Source: Isochrysis galbana
Lineage: Eukaryota > Haptophyta > Isochrysidales > Isochrysidaceae
Direction of reading: 5' to 3'
Length of the DNA stretch: 64,000 bases
Assembly (NCBI GenBank): GCA_018136815.1
Contig: CM030933.1
Location: 3,936,106 to 4,000,105 of the forward strand
Part shown: positions 9,501 through 20,737 of the stretch, piece by piece
Position numbering within the stretch: position 1 is the stretch's first letter
Layout of the letters: each line of letters opens with the position of its first letter
Translations under genes and position numbers: made by a program
Notes under the pieces: generated by a model
What the model was told of the DNA's origin: nothing
Databases searched by the model: none
The model's input: only the letters and a program-made list of their open reading frames with translations

Positions 9501-10809
9501 GGTTCTTTTCGGCATGGTCAAGTTTCTGGTCTTCGACTATTGCGCAGATGCGATCTACGCCTTGCTACAACCCTCTGCCAGGTGATACGCTCCAATAAGC
9601 GCCGCCACTGACGAGCCACCCAGAAAGAATTTTCTCTGCGGGCATCCAGGCAGCACTAGAGCAGCATTCCTTCTCCGGAATCAATGCGCGGGCCCTCCCC
9701 CTCATTGTTAGCGCCTGCTTATCTATCGAGGCTTCCGCGCGGATTTAGCATGTCATGTGGCACCACTCCTTCACACTTGCGTTTCGGGTGGCTTCTCCGT
9801 ACAATTGCGCTTACTTGCTCTCTCATCTCCTTAGATCCGACGCGTTCGCTTCCGCTGCTGTGTCCTTGGCATCCGGCGCCGTTGCTGGGACGGCAGCTGC
9901 AATATTTTCACAACCAGCAGATGTCATCCTATCCCAGGTGGCGGCGGCGCATGCCTTTTTGCTTCTCATCCTACGGCCCTTTGCGTGGACGGAGCGTGCT
10001 TCGTTCCCGAGCATGCTTGCCCCAACTCATCCCATCGATGCCCATGAGTCGATTTGTCAGTTCGCTAATCATATTCGCATCCCGTGCCGTCCTCCCACCT
10101 CTGTTGTATCGATGGGCGAACGCCAATCAGCACCTCAATCAGCACCTATCACCTATTATGTGCTTTTTTTGCTCGACCCTTCCCAGGTAGCACAAAGCGC
10201 TTCATGCGAAACCGTTGAGCGAGGTGTTCTTCCCGGGACTGCCAATAAATTAGCTCTCCTAGCCGAAACAGGACAACGGTTACTACGCACGTACGGCCCG
10301 TCGGGGTTGTATTTAGGTCTTGGTGAGTTTGTCCGTCACTTTCGTCTCATTTCTTCCCTGGGGGGCAGAGGGCATGCCCGGACTGTTGGCAGGTTCTTCT
10401 TATCACTCCGCGCTTCGCCATCTGGGCTGTGTCTCGGCGCCCTGTACGATTGGTCTCTTGCAACAGTCTGCGAGACTCGTTATGCCTGCGCACAACACCC
10501 CTTATCGCTGCCGCTAATGCTTGTACTAGTGAGCCACCAAGCCTCCTCCAAATTGACGTCGTGTGTCAGTCTTCCCCGATTCTCTCCACCCTTAACATCC
10601 CTACCCCCTTTCCTCCATTGCCATTACCACCAACCCCTTCTTATCCCACCTCTCAAGGATCACGAGTGGTGTGGTCGGGTGCGATCATTGCTGGCCAATT
10701 CTTCTTGTACGACGTGTTCAAAGACGCCTTGCACGTAGCGGCCTCCGACCTTTCATTGTTTTCCGACGCGTTGGCAGTCATATTACCTCAGAGCGTTAAT
10801 CCCAAGTAA
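6600..10809 (+). CDS. SLC25 (mitochondrial-carrier family) protein with organelle leader, many exons
   Basis: Exons I can place: 6600-6897, 6992-7074, 7187-7284 (phases 1, 0, 2 agree), then later ones with less certain edges, ending at a TAA at 10807-10809. The start encodes a signal-peptide-like segment (residues 8-25) and then RRALLQGG...SAYASA, a twin-Arg/hydrophobic/Ala-x-Ala pattern seen in plastid or thylakoid presequences. Carrier repeats are clear downstream: VPLDVVKTRLQ (about 8520; P-x-D-x-x-K/R), ITPFEAVRIRM (split by an intron, 9011/9162) and SQPADVILSQ (about 9910). Each is followed by segments of the usual aromatic/Gly helix type, and the last exon reads VVWSGAIIAGQFFLYD. The pattern is closest to phosphate-type carriers; the substrate is inferred only. 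The 7.0-8.3 kb exons encode a non-carrier domain I do not recognise. Two adjacent genes remain possible. Confidence 0.6.
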
Positions 10810-11517
10810 TAACGGTGAAGAAATTGGCATGAAGTGATACGGCGTGGATGCGACAAAGCGATTTGAAGACGGCGAGAGAGCAATGGCTTGAGTCTTGGTC
10901 AAGGTATGTCGAGATCTGGTTTTTCTTATTACAACGGATGGTGATGATCGTGAGAGTCCATGCGACTTTTCGTATGCGGCCTTCCTTCGTACCAAAAGTG
11001 CCAACATGCCCATCATGAAAATAGTTGAATCTTTGTTGTTGTCTTGACTATCTTCCAGACGCTTCACAGCGTTTGTGAGGGTGCTTATGTCTTTCTAAGA
11101 CATGCTGTTGAGGAGATGAAGGAATAGATTGTGCGGTGGCCAAGAAGCAAGTGCAGCGGGTATCGGTGAGAGCCCAAATGTCCCCATTGACCCGTTGTGA
11201 CAACGTGAACATTGAGCATCGACTAAGAAGCATTTTTCACCCTTGAATGACGGGATTTCGATGCATGTGAACGACCGGCGACCCCCACCCGGCACCGCCC
11301 CCAAACAAACACAATTATCATTTGTATATGGTGGGCCACAACCAGGAGGACTAGAGGTGGGGGAGACTGGGTGAAAAAAACTCTTGTGGATCGGGAGGCC
11401 TCGATCCAAATTTCGTCGAAATTTCGCTCGAAATTCGAACTTTCGCGCTCTTGCTTGGCGCGCTTGCGTGACCGGTACTTGCCGCGCCCCTGCCGGCCCC
11501 CTTCGCGCAGCCGCTTC
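10810..11517. other. Intergenic, no gene seen
   Basis: No coherent frame or RNA gene was recognised. The right part (from about 11370) is GC-rich and belongs to an older repeat in which the 11535 retroposon sits. Confidence 0.4.
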
Positions 11518-11534
11518 TTCTTAGCCAACGCCTT

Positions 11535-11752
11535 CAGGAACCCGGTCGCCCGGCGGCGCAGGAGGGAGGAAGAGAACAGTCCGCTAGGGACCGGGACACG
11601 CCGCCTGCTAACTAGAACCCCGTCCACCGAGCCCCTACGTAGTGCACGAGTAGCCGCGAGGCAAGTGGAGGGAGTGGGAAGGAACGCGGGCGTGGCTGCG
11701 AGAAAGTTTGTGCAAAGCCGCGCGTGGGGTGAGAATATTAAGAAGTTTTTTT
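11535..11752 (+). mobile_element. Short retroposon with conserved T-tail end
   Basis: A 218-bp insert flanked by the 17-bp duplication TTCTTAGCCAACGCCTT (11518-11534 and 11753-11769). It ends GTGAGAATATTAAGAAG followed by T's, the same 3' tail as other retroposons in this window. Long, variable target duplications with a fixed 3' end and variable 5' end are typical of LINE-mediated insertion. No coding capacity; probably 5'-truncated. Confidence 0.8.
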
Positions 11753-11775
11753 TTCTTAGCCAACGCCTTTGAGAT

Positions 11776-12030
11776 GGGCGAGTCAACTAATCTTATGATT
11801 GGTTGCCATGGAGGGGGGCCTCGCGCCCCCCCCCGCCCACTTTCTCGACTCCCCTCATGGGGGGCGAGAACCATCGCCACCCCCCTGCGCTGCCTCTTGG
11901 CATGTAGGGGACGCACTCACCCAGACAGCCCAGACTCTCCCTGAGAGCTGGGCACAGATCGCACGCCCTGGCCCGCGCTGGCCAGCTTGTCGCTCTGACC
12001 AACCCCTTCTCCCCTTGGGCCAACTATCAG
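11776..12030 (+). mobile_element. Diverged, partial R1-family copy
   Basis: Begins with the hairpin AACTAATCTTATGATTGGTT, a diverged version of the R1 5' palindrome, then CCATGG and an alternating GGGG/CCCC region alignable by eye to 18795-19020. Homology fades near 12030 and no R1 tail follows. Confidence 0.55.
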
Positions 12031-12039
12031 TAAACTGAT

Positions 12040-13887
12040 AGCTGATAGGGTCTGTGGAGTAAGGAGTGGAGCTGTGAGCTGTGGCTGTGTTGTGTGTAGA
12101 GGGAGTGGGGTTGGTGTCTGTAACATGTGAGGTACAGTTCTTAGGAAGCATGGGGCACGAGCTACCAGAGACGGGGGAGGCACGCGACGAGGGAGCTGAG
12201 GACGAGCGGGCGGCCTCAGTCGGCATGCAGTCGCGTGAGACGAGGACGGGGACAGGAGGCACACCAGGAGGAGCACAGGGGCGCTCGTGCGGTGGCGCAG
12301 AGCGTACGAAGGACACCGAGAGAAAAGATGACACGCGGGGAGCGGTCCCATCCGGAGTAGGAATAGGGGATGGCGTAGGGAGGATTTTCTTGAAGCGCCA
12401 AGTACCGGGAGTGCCTTGGAGCTCATTGATCGCTTCTAGTTGAAGCGCTCCATGCTCACATGTAGATAGGCACTGAAGTAGCTTGACGCTGAAATCTTCT
12501 TGAGTCTTTTGGTGAGTAGCCGGGCGATCAGAATTGAGACCGAAAAGGTGGTGTGTGAAGAGATGGATGGTATTCTCATCAATGCCAACGGTGTCGAAGT
12601 TAGCGTCGTACCAGAAGTCGCTCAAAATCTCATGATCTGACAGTGAAGTGGCCATGAATGGCGCCTTTTCAAAGTCCTGGCCTGCCAAATGACCAGCAGT
12701 CCAATTTTGGTTCGCGTGATGCCACCCTGTGAAGATGGAATGCCACCCTGTGAAGAGTGAACGGGACATCAGGAGGCCTCGGCGCTTTCGGTTCCTCGAG
12801 CGGTGGAGATGGCACCAGATTGCATCTGGAACAAGGGAGTGACCAGCCGTGCCAGCAGGGACGAAGCAGAATTCCCAGTCGTCATAATAGAAGAACGGGA
12901 GGTGTTTGTGTTTGGGTGAAACTTCCCGTTCACCTGGGGCGACTGTGATTCGCTGCTGCACCGTTCGGCCGCCCCCCCGCGCGGGGGGGGAAGAGGCCAG
13001 CAGTTCGTCCGTCCGCGAGCGCCCAGCGGAGGGCTTCCCCCACGGGGGCCCTCCCTCTCGCGAGGTGGGGCGAGCGGAGGAGGGAGGCCTCATCGGCTTT
13101 CCCCCCGCGCAGAGAACGGCGGGCGGAGTCGTCCCCGGAGCCCTTTTCTTGCGGGGGATATTTCCCCCCGCGCGGGGAACGCTCGGCGGTTCTTCTTCCT
13201 GGTGCGTGGGCGGGCCTCTTGGCGGTCTCCCCGCGCCGGGGGGGAATTGCAGCTTCCTGACGGCGCCCCTCGGCCTTTTCCCCGCGCGGGGGACGATCTG
13301 CGATTCCTGGAAATCGCCCGCGGCGTGGGACAGAGAAGCCAGGCAGGCAGTTTTCTGCCACGATACAAGCGGGGAAGACGGGCAGTTATGCGAGGGGGAG
13401 ATCGTATCTTGATCCGTCGAGATCGAATCTTCCCCATAGCAATGGCAGTCTTCCTGCTCGTGTTGAGCGAGTTGTGGAGACCATGCCGGCCCGGGATGAC
13501 CTTTCCACGTGATGGCGTCCGGGGGGATTCGACGAGGATTGTCCTGCCCGGCGCCGTGGTGCAGAGCGGACGGCCGTTGCCTTCGTCGCGCGACCCCCAC
13601 AGCCGTAGAAGTAAGAGCTGAGGGGTGCTTGGAGTGATTCGATGTGGTAAAGTGTCCTTCCCACCCTTGAACTGGTGAATGCTTGCGGATCTGGCATCGG
13701 CCACCACTGAAGAATTTGTGTAGACTGACCATATTGTCCAGGTCCCACCAGTTGTGGGAACGTGTGGCCCGCTCGGCAGCCACAAATTCGAAGGAAAGAT
13801 TTTCATCGAATTTGTCGAGTCCATTCGATGATGTGTTGCACCCTTGAGCGTCGACGCGCGCGCTGGTGTCATGGAGATTGCGGTGAC
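12040..13887 (-). pseudogene. Copia-like element interior, degenerate
   Basis: A long minus frame (open from 13999 to 11855) starts upstream of a primer-binding site, so its first part cannot be a normal CDS. The segments at about 13600-13800 and 12450-12720 read like protein (for example NWWDLDNMVSLHKFFSGG; LSDHEILSDFWYDANFD), with a low-complexity Pro/Gly/Arg block between (12960-13320). No Gag or Pol motif is certain. The position directly behind the shared primer-binding site suggests a gag-like region of an LTR element related in priming to the one at 1-955. Confidence 0.35.
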
Positions 13888-13905
13888 CTCTCGGCGGGGG
13901 TACCA
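13888..13905 (-). promoter_or_regulatory. Candidate primer-binding site, second retroelement
   Basis: TGGTACCCCCGCCGAGAG on the minus strand, identical to 938-955. Confidence 0.5.
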
Positions 13906-14894
13906 CGTTAGAACTTACAGCGTCGTATGACATCTTGTTAGCTAGCACTCCTAGCCACATACACCGGACGAGCCATGCGCCAACCGCGCACACCCCCATC
14001 GCGGGGTAGGGGCTCCGTTGCCGTCGAAGGGCTACGGTCCCGCAGCACTAAGGTTATACTAACACAACAATATAACTCTGACGCAGGGAGAGCTTCGTTT
14101 TGTCTGTTTTTCACTTTGCGGGAAATGAGTGCATGAATGCTTCCAGCCGGCATTAAAGAGGTTGATAAAGAGTTGAATTGAATGGATCAATTGGGTTCCC
14201 GCGCCACTGGCCCGTTCGTACGGCACAACTATCCATCCATGGCTCCCCTCGATCGGCCCAAGCTAAGGTTTGAACCAGAATTTCGAGTTTCCACGAATCT
14301 AGTCTACCGGAGGAGAGGCGGGGAGGGCGAGGAGGCGGTGTGGTGTGGCGGGGACCGAGCGCGGCAAGTAGGATGAGTTCCTCGAGCAAGAGCAAGCGCA
14401 CCCTCTCTCGGCGCGCTACCTCGCCGTTCCGAGATATTCGCGAGCCTGGTGGAGATGCCCACTCTCTGTGCGCGGGGGGCGGGGGGGCGGGGGAGTGGGG
14501 GCGGGGGGAGGGAGGCGGCGGGCGGGGGGCGCGCAAGCGTGGCGGCACCCGGCCGGAGGGGCGGGGCGCGGGGGCGGGACGGCGGGGAGGGGGGGGGGGG
14601 GGGGGGAAGCTGCTATCCCAGATGACAGACGGCGAGACGAGAGAGCGCGGCCCAGCCCCTTCCGCGGGGGTGAAATCAGTCTTCCCGCCCGTATTTCTCG
14701 CGCACGTCTCCTCTCTCTCTCCCTCCCTCTCTCTCAGCCGTACCGAGCGGCGAGGACACGCTCCCGCAGTGCGAGGGCCCCCGCGAGTGTAGGGGAGAGA
14801 CGGGGGCAGGGCGTCGTCGGTGGGTAGTGCGGTCGGGAGCTTGGCGTGGAGCGTTGGGGCAGCGGGGACAAGCGACCTTGGGTCGTGTTCCACC
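13906..14894. other. GC-rich intergenic, promoter side of zinc-cluster gene
   Basis: Contains long G runs (14475-14610) and a TC-rich stretch (14705-14740) before the ATG at 14895. No gene recognised. Confidence 0.4.
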
Positions 14895-17269
14895 ATGTCG
14901 CCGCCAGCCAGGGTCTGCACCGCCTGCAAGACATCAAAGGTCAAGTGCGCCAACTTCCTGCCTGGCGGGACGTGCGACCGCTGCGCGCGAATCGGCCTCA
15001 AGTGCGAGCCCGCGCCGCAGATCGGGCATAGAGCAGCGCAGCAGCAGCTGTCCGTCGCTCAGCTTGGAAGTGCGCCATTTGGAGGCGACCCAACTCCCGA
15101 CGTTGTACCAGACAGGACAACGCCTCTGGCATCTCAGATCGCATGCGCCGGCCTGTCGGCGTTGGGCGCGTCGGGAGCACCGCAAGGGTTCGGCTCCATA
15201 GCATCTGCTCAGCCACACATCAAGCCAATCGATCAGGGCCATGAGCATCTGTTTCTTGCGGCCGGCAGTGATGAAACGGTCGAGCAAGCATTATCCCAGA
15301 TGCCGGGCATGAGCAGCAAGACTCTGCAAGGAGTACTGGCGATGCTGCTTGAGCCCGGGGCCGACAAGTCGTCCGTGGCTTATTTCCTTCATTTATGCTG
15401 TACTGTCGCACTGCGATGGGACCTCTCCGAACTGATGGAGCTGATGGTACGAATGTGTCGCCATCTGTTGCTCCCCATGCGCGAGGTGCTGTTGTTCAAT
15501 GAGATAGACTTTGCCCCACTGCCCTCCTTGGAGTCGAGTGAGACGGATGCTCTGTGGCACTTTCGGGCGATGCTGCAGCAGAGCAACGGGTTGGTGCTGG
15601 TTAGGGTAATGGCCAGTGGCGAGACCCGCTTCCACGTCAATGCCGCGTTTGAGCGGATGCTTCTTAGCCGGGAGGAGATAGAGTCGGCCTGGCAAGTGCT
15701 CGCGGAGGGGGAGAGAGATTTGTCGTCGCTGTTCACCCATCCGCAAGATACCGATGCATGCTCCCGAATGATCGCTTCAATTTACAGATCGTGAGTTGTA
15801 TTGCTAAGCCGATCCCTCATCTCTCACCCCACCCCACCCCTTCCCTGGCTGGTCTCTCCTCCTCTCTCTCATTCCCAGCATCGCTGACGCCATCATCGTG
15901 GTGCCCCAGGTGTAAACCAGGGGTTCTTCACAAGTCGCTCGCTTCTCACCCGATTCGTCTTTTCAATCGTGTCGCGGGGGCCTACCACTATTTTGCGGGC
16001 GAAGCCTCAGTGACAATTGAGATGGGCGGACGTCTTCAGATCTGGAGTGTGGAATACACGCTACTCGGGCCTCATGGGACGCCTGCAGCCATCAAAGCAG
16101 CTTCGAAGATGGGCATCGGATTTCGTCTCTCAACCACGGCTACACTCGCCTCGGACGACACCACCATGGCCCCCGCCGTCGCTGAGGATGCCATTGACTT
16201 GAGCTCGGCGGGCCCTCGTTCTTGTACGACTGCCGCAGATTGTTTGTCAATGGACCCCTCCCTCTCCCAAGATGAGGCCTCCCCCGCCGTTGCTACCACC
16301 CTTGCCATTCCCATGAACTCTACGACCAGTACCGCATTGGCTGACCATCCCGTTGTGCCCGCGATCGCTTGTGACTGGCAAGTTGGCTCCATGGACGAAC
16401 GCCTCCGAGACAAGGATTGCAGCGCTGTCAGCGCAAATTCACCATCAATTCACGGGCATAGGCGGAAAAGGGTCAAGCAGACTACGACCGGAGGCGGGAA
16501 GGGACCAGGAGGTTCAAGAACAGCAAGTGGAGCCGAAGCACTGGGTGCTCACAATGCTTCGATGGTCACCTACCATGCACCAGGTACCGCAAGAAGCTCC
16601 TCGGTCCTCGCCGAGTGCATTCCAACTGCAATTAGCTCATCACTGCATCTGATTCCTAGTGGACACACGGGACACGTCGGGGGCTTGGCTCATGCTTGTC
16701 AAATGCAGGCGCTTTACAATGTACCCGGGGCTTCGGTGCTATCAAGTCGTTTCATGGCATCACATCCAGCGCAAATGCGGCCGGGAACAGGCCATTCGTC
16801 AACATCTATCGCGGCGATGAATGTCGAGATAATGTCAGGCTCTATGCCAATGGCAGTGCCAGAGGCACCGGGGGCAACCACAGTGTGTCAAGGTGTTGCG
16901 CAGCAAGGCTCCCTTGGTCCATACGCATTGTTGGACGAGCGCCCTGCGTTGAATTTGACACCAGACTCGTCACAGTCTCATAGAAGCTTCGATAGATGCA
17001 CTGGACTACCTGGCTTACCACAATCCACACTTTTAGGACCGCTGCAGTCGCCTCGAGATTCCCCCGAGCTGCATCCCCGAGGCTGTCAGTTGCTACCGAT
17101 GTCCTCTAGTCTAACGACGACCCATATCACGGCGCTGGGCTTGCGACCACACTCCGATCCGCTAGCCGATCCTGCGGCTGGCCTATGGTGGGATATTGAT
17201 TCTGAGCTTCCATTGAATGAGCTGGTGCGCGTACAATCCTATGTATGGGACAGCCTCTCGCCAACATAG
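14895..17269 (+). CDS. Zn2Cys6 zinc-cluster transcription regulator with PAS-like domain
   Basis: Two exons, 14895-15790 and 15910-17269. The intron starts GTGAGT and ends CCCCAG, and the phase-2 join keeps the frame, giving about 751 residues. Residues 8-35 hold a complete binuclear cluster, C-x2-C-x6-C-x8-C-x2-C-x6-C, starting CTACKTSKVKC. This module binds CGG-type DNA triplets as a monomer or dimer in fungi. A PAS-like fold follows at about 230-380 (SNGLVLVRVMASGETRFHVN, NAAFERMLLSREEI) and spans the intron, as in fungal ERT1/AcuK-type regulators that combine a zinc cluster with PAS. The C-terminal half is Ser/Thr/Ala/His-rich and probably unstructured activation sequence. The ATG at 14895 is chosen because the cluster follows at once; a longer open frame upstream is low-complexity. 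Nuclear location is inferred; the target genes are unknown. Confidence 0.8.
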
Positions 17270-17849
17270 TATCTTATGCTCTCGAGCGTTGTGGCCATGT
17301 CCGCATCATCATCCCGGAGGCGTCACTGCACACAATGCCAATACTCATCTATCTTCTTCACTTTGCCCTTGGTCAGGCGGCCTCTCTCCACATGAACCAT
17401 GTGATGCCATCTGTTGGCCGCAGCCCTGCTGAAGCAAGCTTCGGTGTAGGATTTGTTCCCGCTGCCGTTGGAGCTGGGCCCGGCGTAAACGGCGGCAAGC
17501 GTATCGGACCCGGGCTTCCTTGATTGCATAGCATGAAAATGCAATCAGCGACAGAACGTGCTTCGTCGAGAACATCCCTCACCCCCTCATTCCCGCCAAT
17601 GTGCACAGACGCTCCCTCGCAACGAGACACCAACTGATATCGGGGGGCTCGAATGGCACTCGCCCACACCAATCCGTTTTTTTCAACATCCTCTAGCCAA
17701 TCAGTTCTTTGAACGTTCCTTCTCAACCAAGCTTGTGGCGAATCAGTCTTACATGAATGGCGCCTCGTTGGTTTGACCACAAGAATGGACCTGCAACTCC
17801 ATTACAGTATCATGTGATGTATGTATAGAGCTACCTTTCAAGATTCGAT
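17270..17849. other. Intergenic, no gene seen
   Basis: The 3' flank of the zinc-cluster gene. Short open frames occur on both strands, but none looks like a known protein. Confidence 0.4.
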
Positions 17850-18420
17850 GCACCTCTCCGATTCATCGACAATCGACCGTAGCTATGATGAATGTTCGCC
17901 CTTCGTATCCAGCCAGCGTGCCCCCTCGATGTCGGTGCTGTTCCGCCTCAATACATTTTCTTCCCGGTCAAAGGTTTGGGGTTTGAAGCACCTCCCGATT
18001 CATGCTCGACGCTAGTGATCTTTCACCTATACATTTTATCTGCAGCCGATCGTCTGCGTTCTGCAACACCTCCCGGCTCATTGTTCCACACTGGCGCTTT
18101 TTCGGCTTGATATCTTTCGTAGGCAGCCTACCGTTTGCGCTCTGCAGCATCTTCCCACTCGATGGTTGACGCTGCTCTCTCGCCTTAACACATTTCTTTC
18201 GCAGCCGACCTTTTCCCCATCAAACGACTCGCGGCTAAATGCTCGACACTAGTGCACTTCAGCCCGGGATGCATTTCACTACAGCTATGGCTTGTGTTCT
18301 AGAGCACATTCCGGCTCATGCTCGACGCGGATGCTCTTCCACGTTTTGTTTCAGTGGAATGGACACTTTCAACTCTCGACACGATATCACGGTATCCTTT
18401 CGGGCAACATTACACTTGGT
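17850..18420. repeat. Degenerate ~85-bp tandem repeat
   Basis: Five to six imperfect units with recurring blocks CACCTCCCG.CTCATGCTCGACGCTAGTG and CAGCCGACCGTYTGCG.TCTGCA. Part of the array is open on the minus strand with a 28-residue periodicity (REVLQ...), consistent with a unit near 84 bp, but stops interrupt it. It could be a decayed repeat-protein exon or a satellite. Confidence 0.5.
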
Positions 18421-18756
18421 GGTGTCCCCTTGGGCGAGACCGACCATATAACCAACGGCCGCCTTTTGCCCTTCATTGGCAAACGTCATGAGTCTCCTTT
18501 TGGACACATTTTGGACACATTTATTTTGATGTTGGTTCACCCCTCTTAATGTTGGCACTATCCGCGGTGTCGTCTAGGTCTATTATCCGAGGCGTATTTG
18601 CTTTGACCTAATTGCCATTTCATGGTTTACTTTTCGCTCAACACACCTTTTCACCCCGCTGGCACACTCAAAAAAAAGCATCTGAAGATTCCGGGCTAAC
18701 ACCCACTGGCTAATTGCACGGTCAGGGGAGGCCAGTGGTTACTAGGGACATGTGTC

Positions 18757-18772
18757 TTTAAGCTTCTACTGG
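18757..18772. repeat. Target-site duplication, R1-a left
   Basis: TTTAAGCTTCTACTGG, repeated at 19522-19537. Confidence 0.8.
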
Positions 18773-19521
18773 CAACTAAGTTTATACTTGGTTGACCCAT
18801 GGGGGGGCACGAGCCCCCCCCTCTCTCCACTCCTCCCCTGCCATGGGGGAGGAACCACCCATCCTCCTGGCACGCCTGATGGCTTGCCAGGAGGCCACTG
18901 CCCTGCTGACCCACTCCCTTCCCCACAGGCTCGCCCCATTCGCCCATCCTGGCCCCTCGTGACCAGCCCATTGCTCCAACCCCCCCTCCCCCCCTGGTCG
19001 ACAGGCAGACAGGTGCAGAGTGGGGGCCCCTGAGGCTCAGGAGCGCCAGCGAGGGAGAGGCAGGGGAGGCCAGGGCCCAGTCCCAGCCTCCTCTGCCCCC
19101 AGAGTTGGCCTCCAGGAGCCTCCAGGGGTCGCCAGGGGCAGCTGCAGGCCTGCCGCAGGCGCGCCATCGCGCGTGCCGCAGGAGAGGGGAGAGAGAGCGC
19201 GGAGAAGGGGGTGGGCGGAGCGAGAGCTCCGCTCATCGAAAAACAGGTAAGTCCCGCACTTGTCTACAGGATAAGTCGGGGCTGAGACCGCCGCCCACTC
19301 GGAGACACAGGAGGAAGGGGGGGAATGATCACCGGGGGGGGGCGCGGGCCACCGGACCATATCTAAGCCCTTCACCCCTATCCCCCTAGTAGTGCACGGG
19401 GGGAGTCGCCTTATGGCGGGGGGAGAAGGGCCGGGGAAGTGGGGGTGTAGAAAGTTTCCTACGTGAGTAGAAAGTAGAGGGTCCACGGCCGCGTGTGCGG
19501 TGAGACTATTAAAAGGTTTTT
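18773..19521 (+). mobile_element. R1 retroposon, copy a (full length)
   Basis: A 749-bp insert bounded by a 16-bp duplication. The 5' end is CAACTAAGTTTATACTTGG, part of a palindrome. The body alternates G- and C-rich blocks with many inverted repeats. The 3' end is GGTGAGACTATTAAAAGG plus T's. It carries no credible protein; long open frames on both strands arise from composition. The 5' 20 bp match the start of the LINE ORF1 unit at 35033, so R1 is probably a non-autonomous passenger of that LINE family. Confidence 0.85.
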
Positions 19522-19537
19522 TTTAAGCTTCTACTGG

Positions 19538-19929
19538 GAGTTTAAAGACGTTCATGGTGATTTCCAAGGTGTCCGATCTACTGGGCCATGCAACGGGCAC
19601 TGAGGCTCAAGAAAAGAAAATAAAATAATTAATGTTATATCCTAGCCAACCCCACTAGCTAATCGGACACAACTTTTCCGTCCCGGAATCTCGCCATGCC
19701 TGACGAGCCAGGTGTCCGAGTGCTACCGGGGGGAGGGGGCACTGCCCCCTCCCCTCGTACGGTGGGCGTGTCGAAGTGCATGCACGCGACGTGGACGCAG
19801 GAGTGCCCCATTGCATCGGTCGCGTTCACGTCGCCCCCCTCCCTCGCGACGTAGGCGATGGCGTGAGGGAGCCTGCGCAGCTCCTCCGGTAGGGCGGTCA
19901 AACAGTGTTTTTTTATAAGGGAACAAGAA
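19538..19929. other. Spacer between R1-a and R1-b
   Basis: Contains the ankyrin-like fragment at 19690-19915 and AT-rich sequence. It provides the unoccupied context of both insertions. Confidence 0.4.
19690..19915 (-). pseudogene. Ankyrin-repeat-like gene fragment
   Basis: On the minus strand, LPHAIAYVAREGGDVNATD followed by AMGHSCVHVACMHFDTP fits one ankyrin repeat (D-V-N-x-x-D-x-x-G-x-T/S-x-x-H-x-A). A second repeat is not visible. It may be an exon of a larger gene disrupted by R1-b next to it, or a relic. Confidence 0.45.
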
Positions 19930-19945
19930 CGATTGAGCACGAAGA

Positions 19946-20694
19946 TAATAAACCTTTTAATAGTCTCACCGCACACGCGGCCGTGGACCCTCTACTTTCT
20001 ACTCACGTAGGAAACTTTCTACACCCCCACTTCCCCGGCCCTTCTCCCCCCGCCATAAGGCGACTCCCCCCGTGCACTACTAGGGGGATAGGGGTGAAGG
20101 GCTTAGATATGGTCCGGTGGCCCGCGCCCCCCCCCGGTGATCATTCCCCCCCTTCCTCCTGTGTCTCCGAGTGGGCGGCGGTCTCAGCCCCGACTTATCC
20201 TGTAAACAGGTGCGGGACTTACCTATTTTTCGGTGAGCGGAGCTCTCGCTCCGCCCACCCCCTTCTCCGCGCTCTCTCTCCCCTCTCCTGCGGCACGCGC
20301 GATGGCGCGCCTGCGGCAGGCCTGCAGCTGCCCCTGGCGACCCTGGAGGCTCATGGAGGCCAGCTCTGGGGGCAGAGGAGGCTGGGGCTGGGCCCTGGCC
20401 TCCCCTGCCTCTCCCTCGCTGGCGCTCCTGAGCCTCTGGGGCCCCCAATCTGCACCTGTCTGCCTGTCGACCAGGGGGGGAGGGGGGTTGGAGCAATGGG
20501 CTGGTCACGAGGGGCCAGGATGGGCGAATGGGGCGAGCCTGTGGGGAAGGGAGTGGGTCAGTAGGGCAGTGGCCTCCTGGCAAGCCATCAGGCGTGCCAG
20601 GAGGATGGGTGGTTCCTCCCCCATGGCAGGGGAGGAGTGGAGAGGGGGGGGGGCTCGTGCCCCCCCATGGGTCAACCAAGTATAAACTTAGTTG
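19946..20694 (-). mobile_element. R1 retroposon, copy b (full length, inverted)
   Basis: The same unit as R1-a in the opposite orientation: tail AACCTTTTAATAGTCTC at the left, palindromic end at the right. The 16-bp duplication CGATTGAGCACGAAGA lies at 19930-19945 and 20695-20710. Very similar to copies a and c along its whole length by eye. Confidence 0.87.
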
Positions 20695-20737
20695 CGATTG
20701 AGCACGAAGACGCACGAAGTAGCAGAAGGCCTTACTT

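Noticed and set aside
13090..13872. 260-codon minus ORF as a gene
   Set aside because: Overlaps the Copia-like remnant and consists mainly of Pro/Arg/Gly-rich low-complexity sequence.
11855..13999. A single 714-residue protein
   Set aside because: Runs through a primer-binding site, an R1-like fragment and a low-complexity block; at most parts are retroelement-derived.
17850..18420. CRISPR-like array
   Set aside because: Units are degenerate, long and without unique spacers, and the genome is eukaryotic.
18766..20685. Many 150-220 codon frames on both strands
   Set aside because: They lie within R1 copies, change frame between copies and are Pro/Gly/Arg-rich; R1 looks non-coding.
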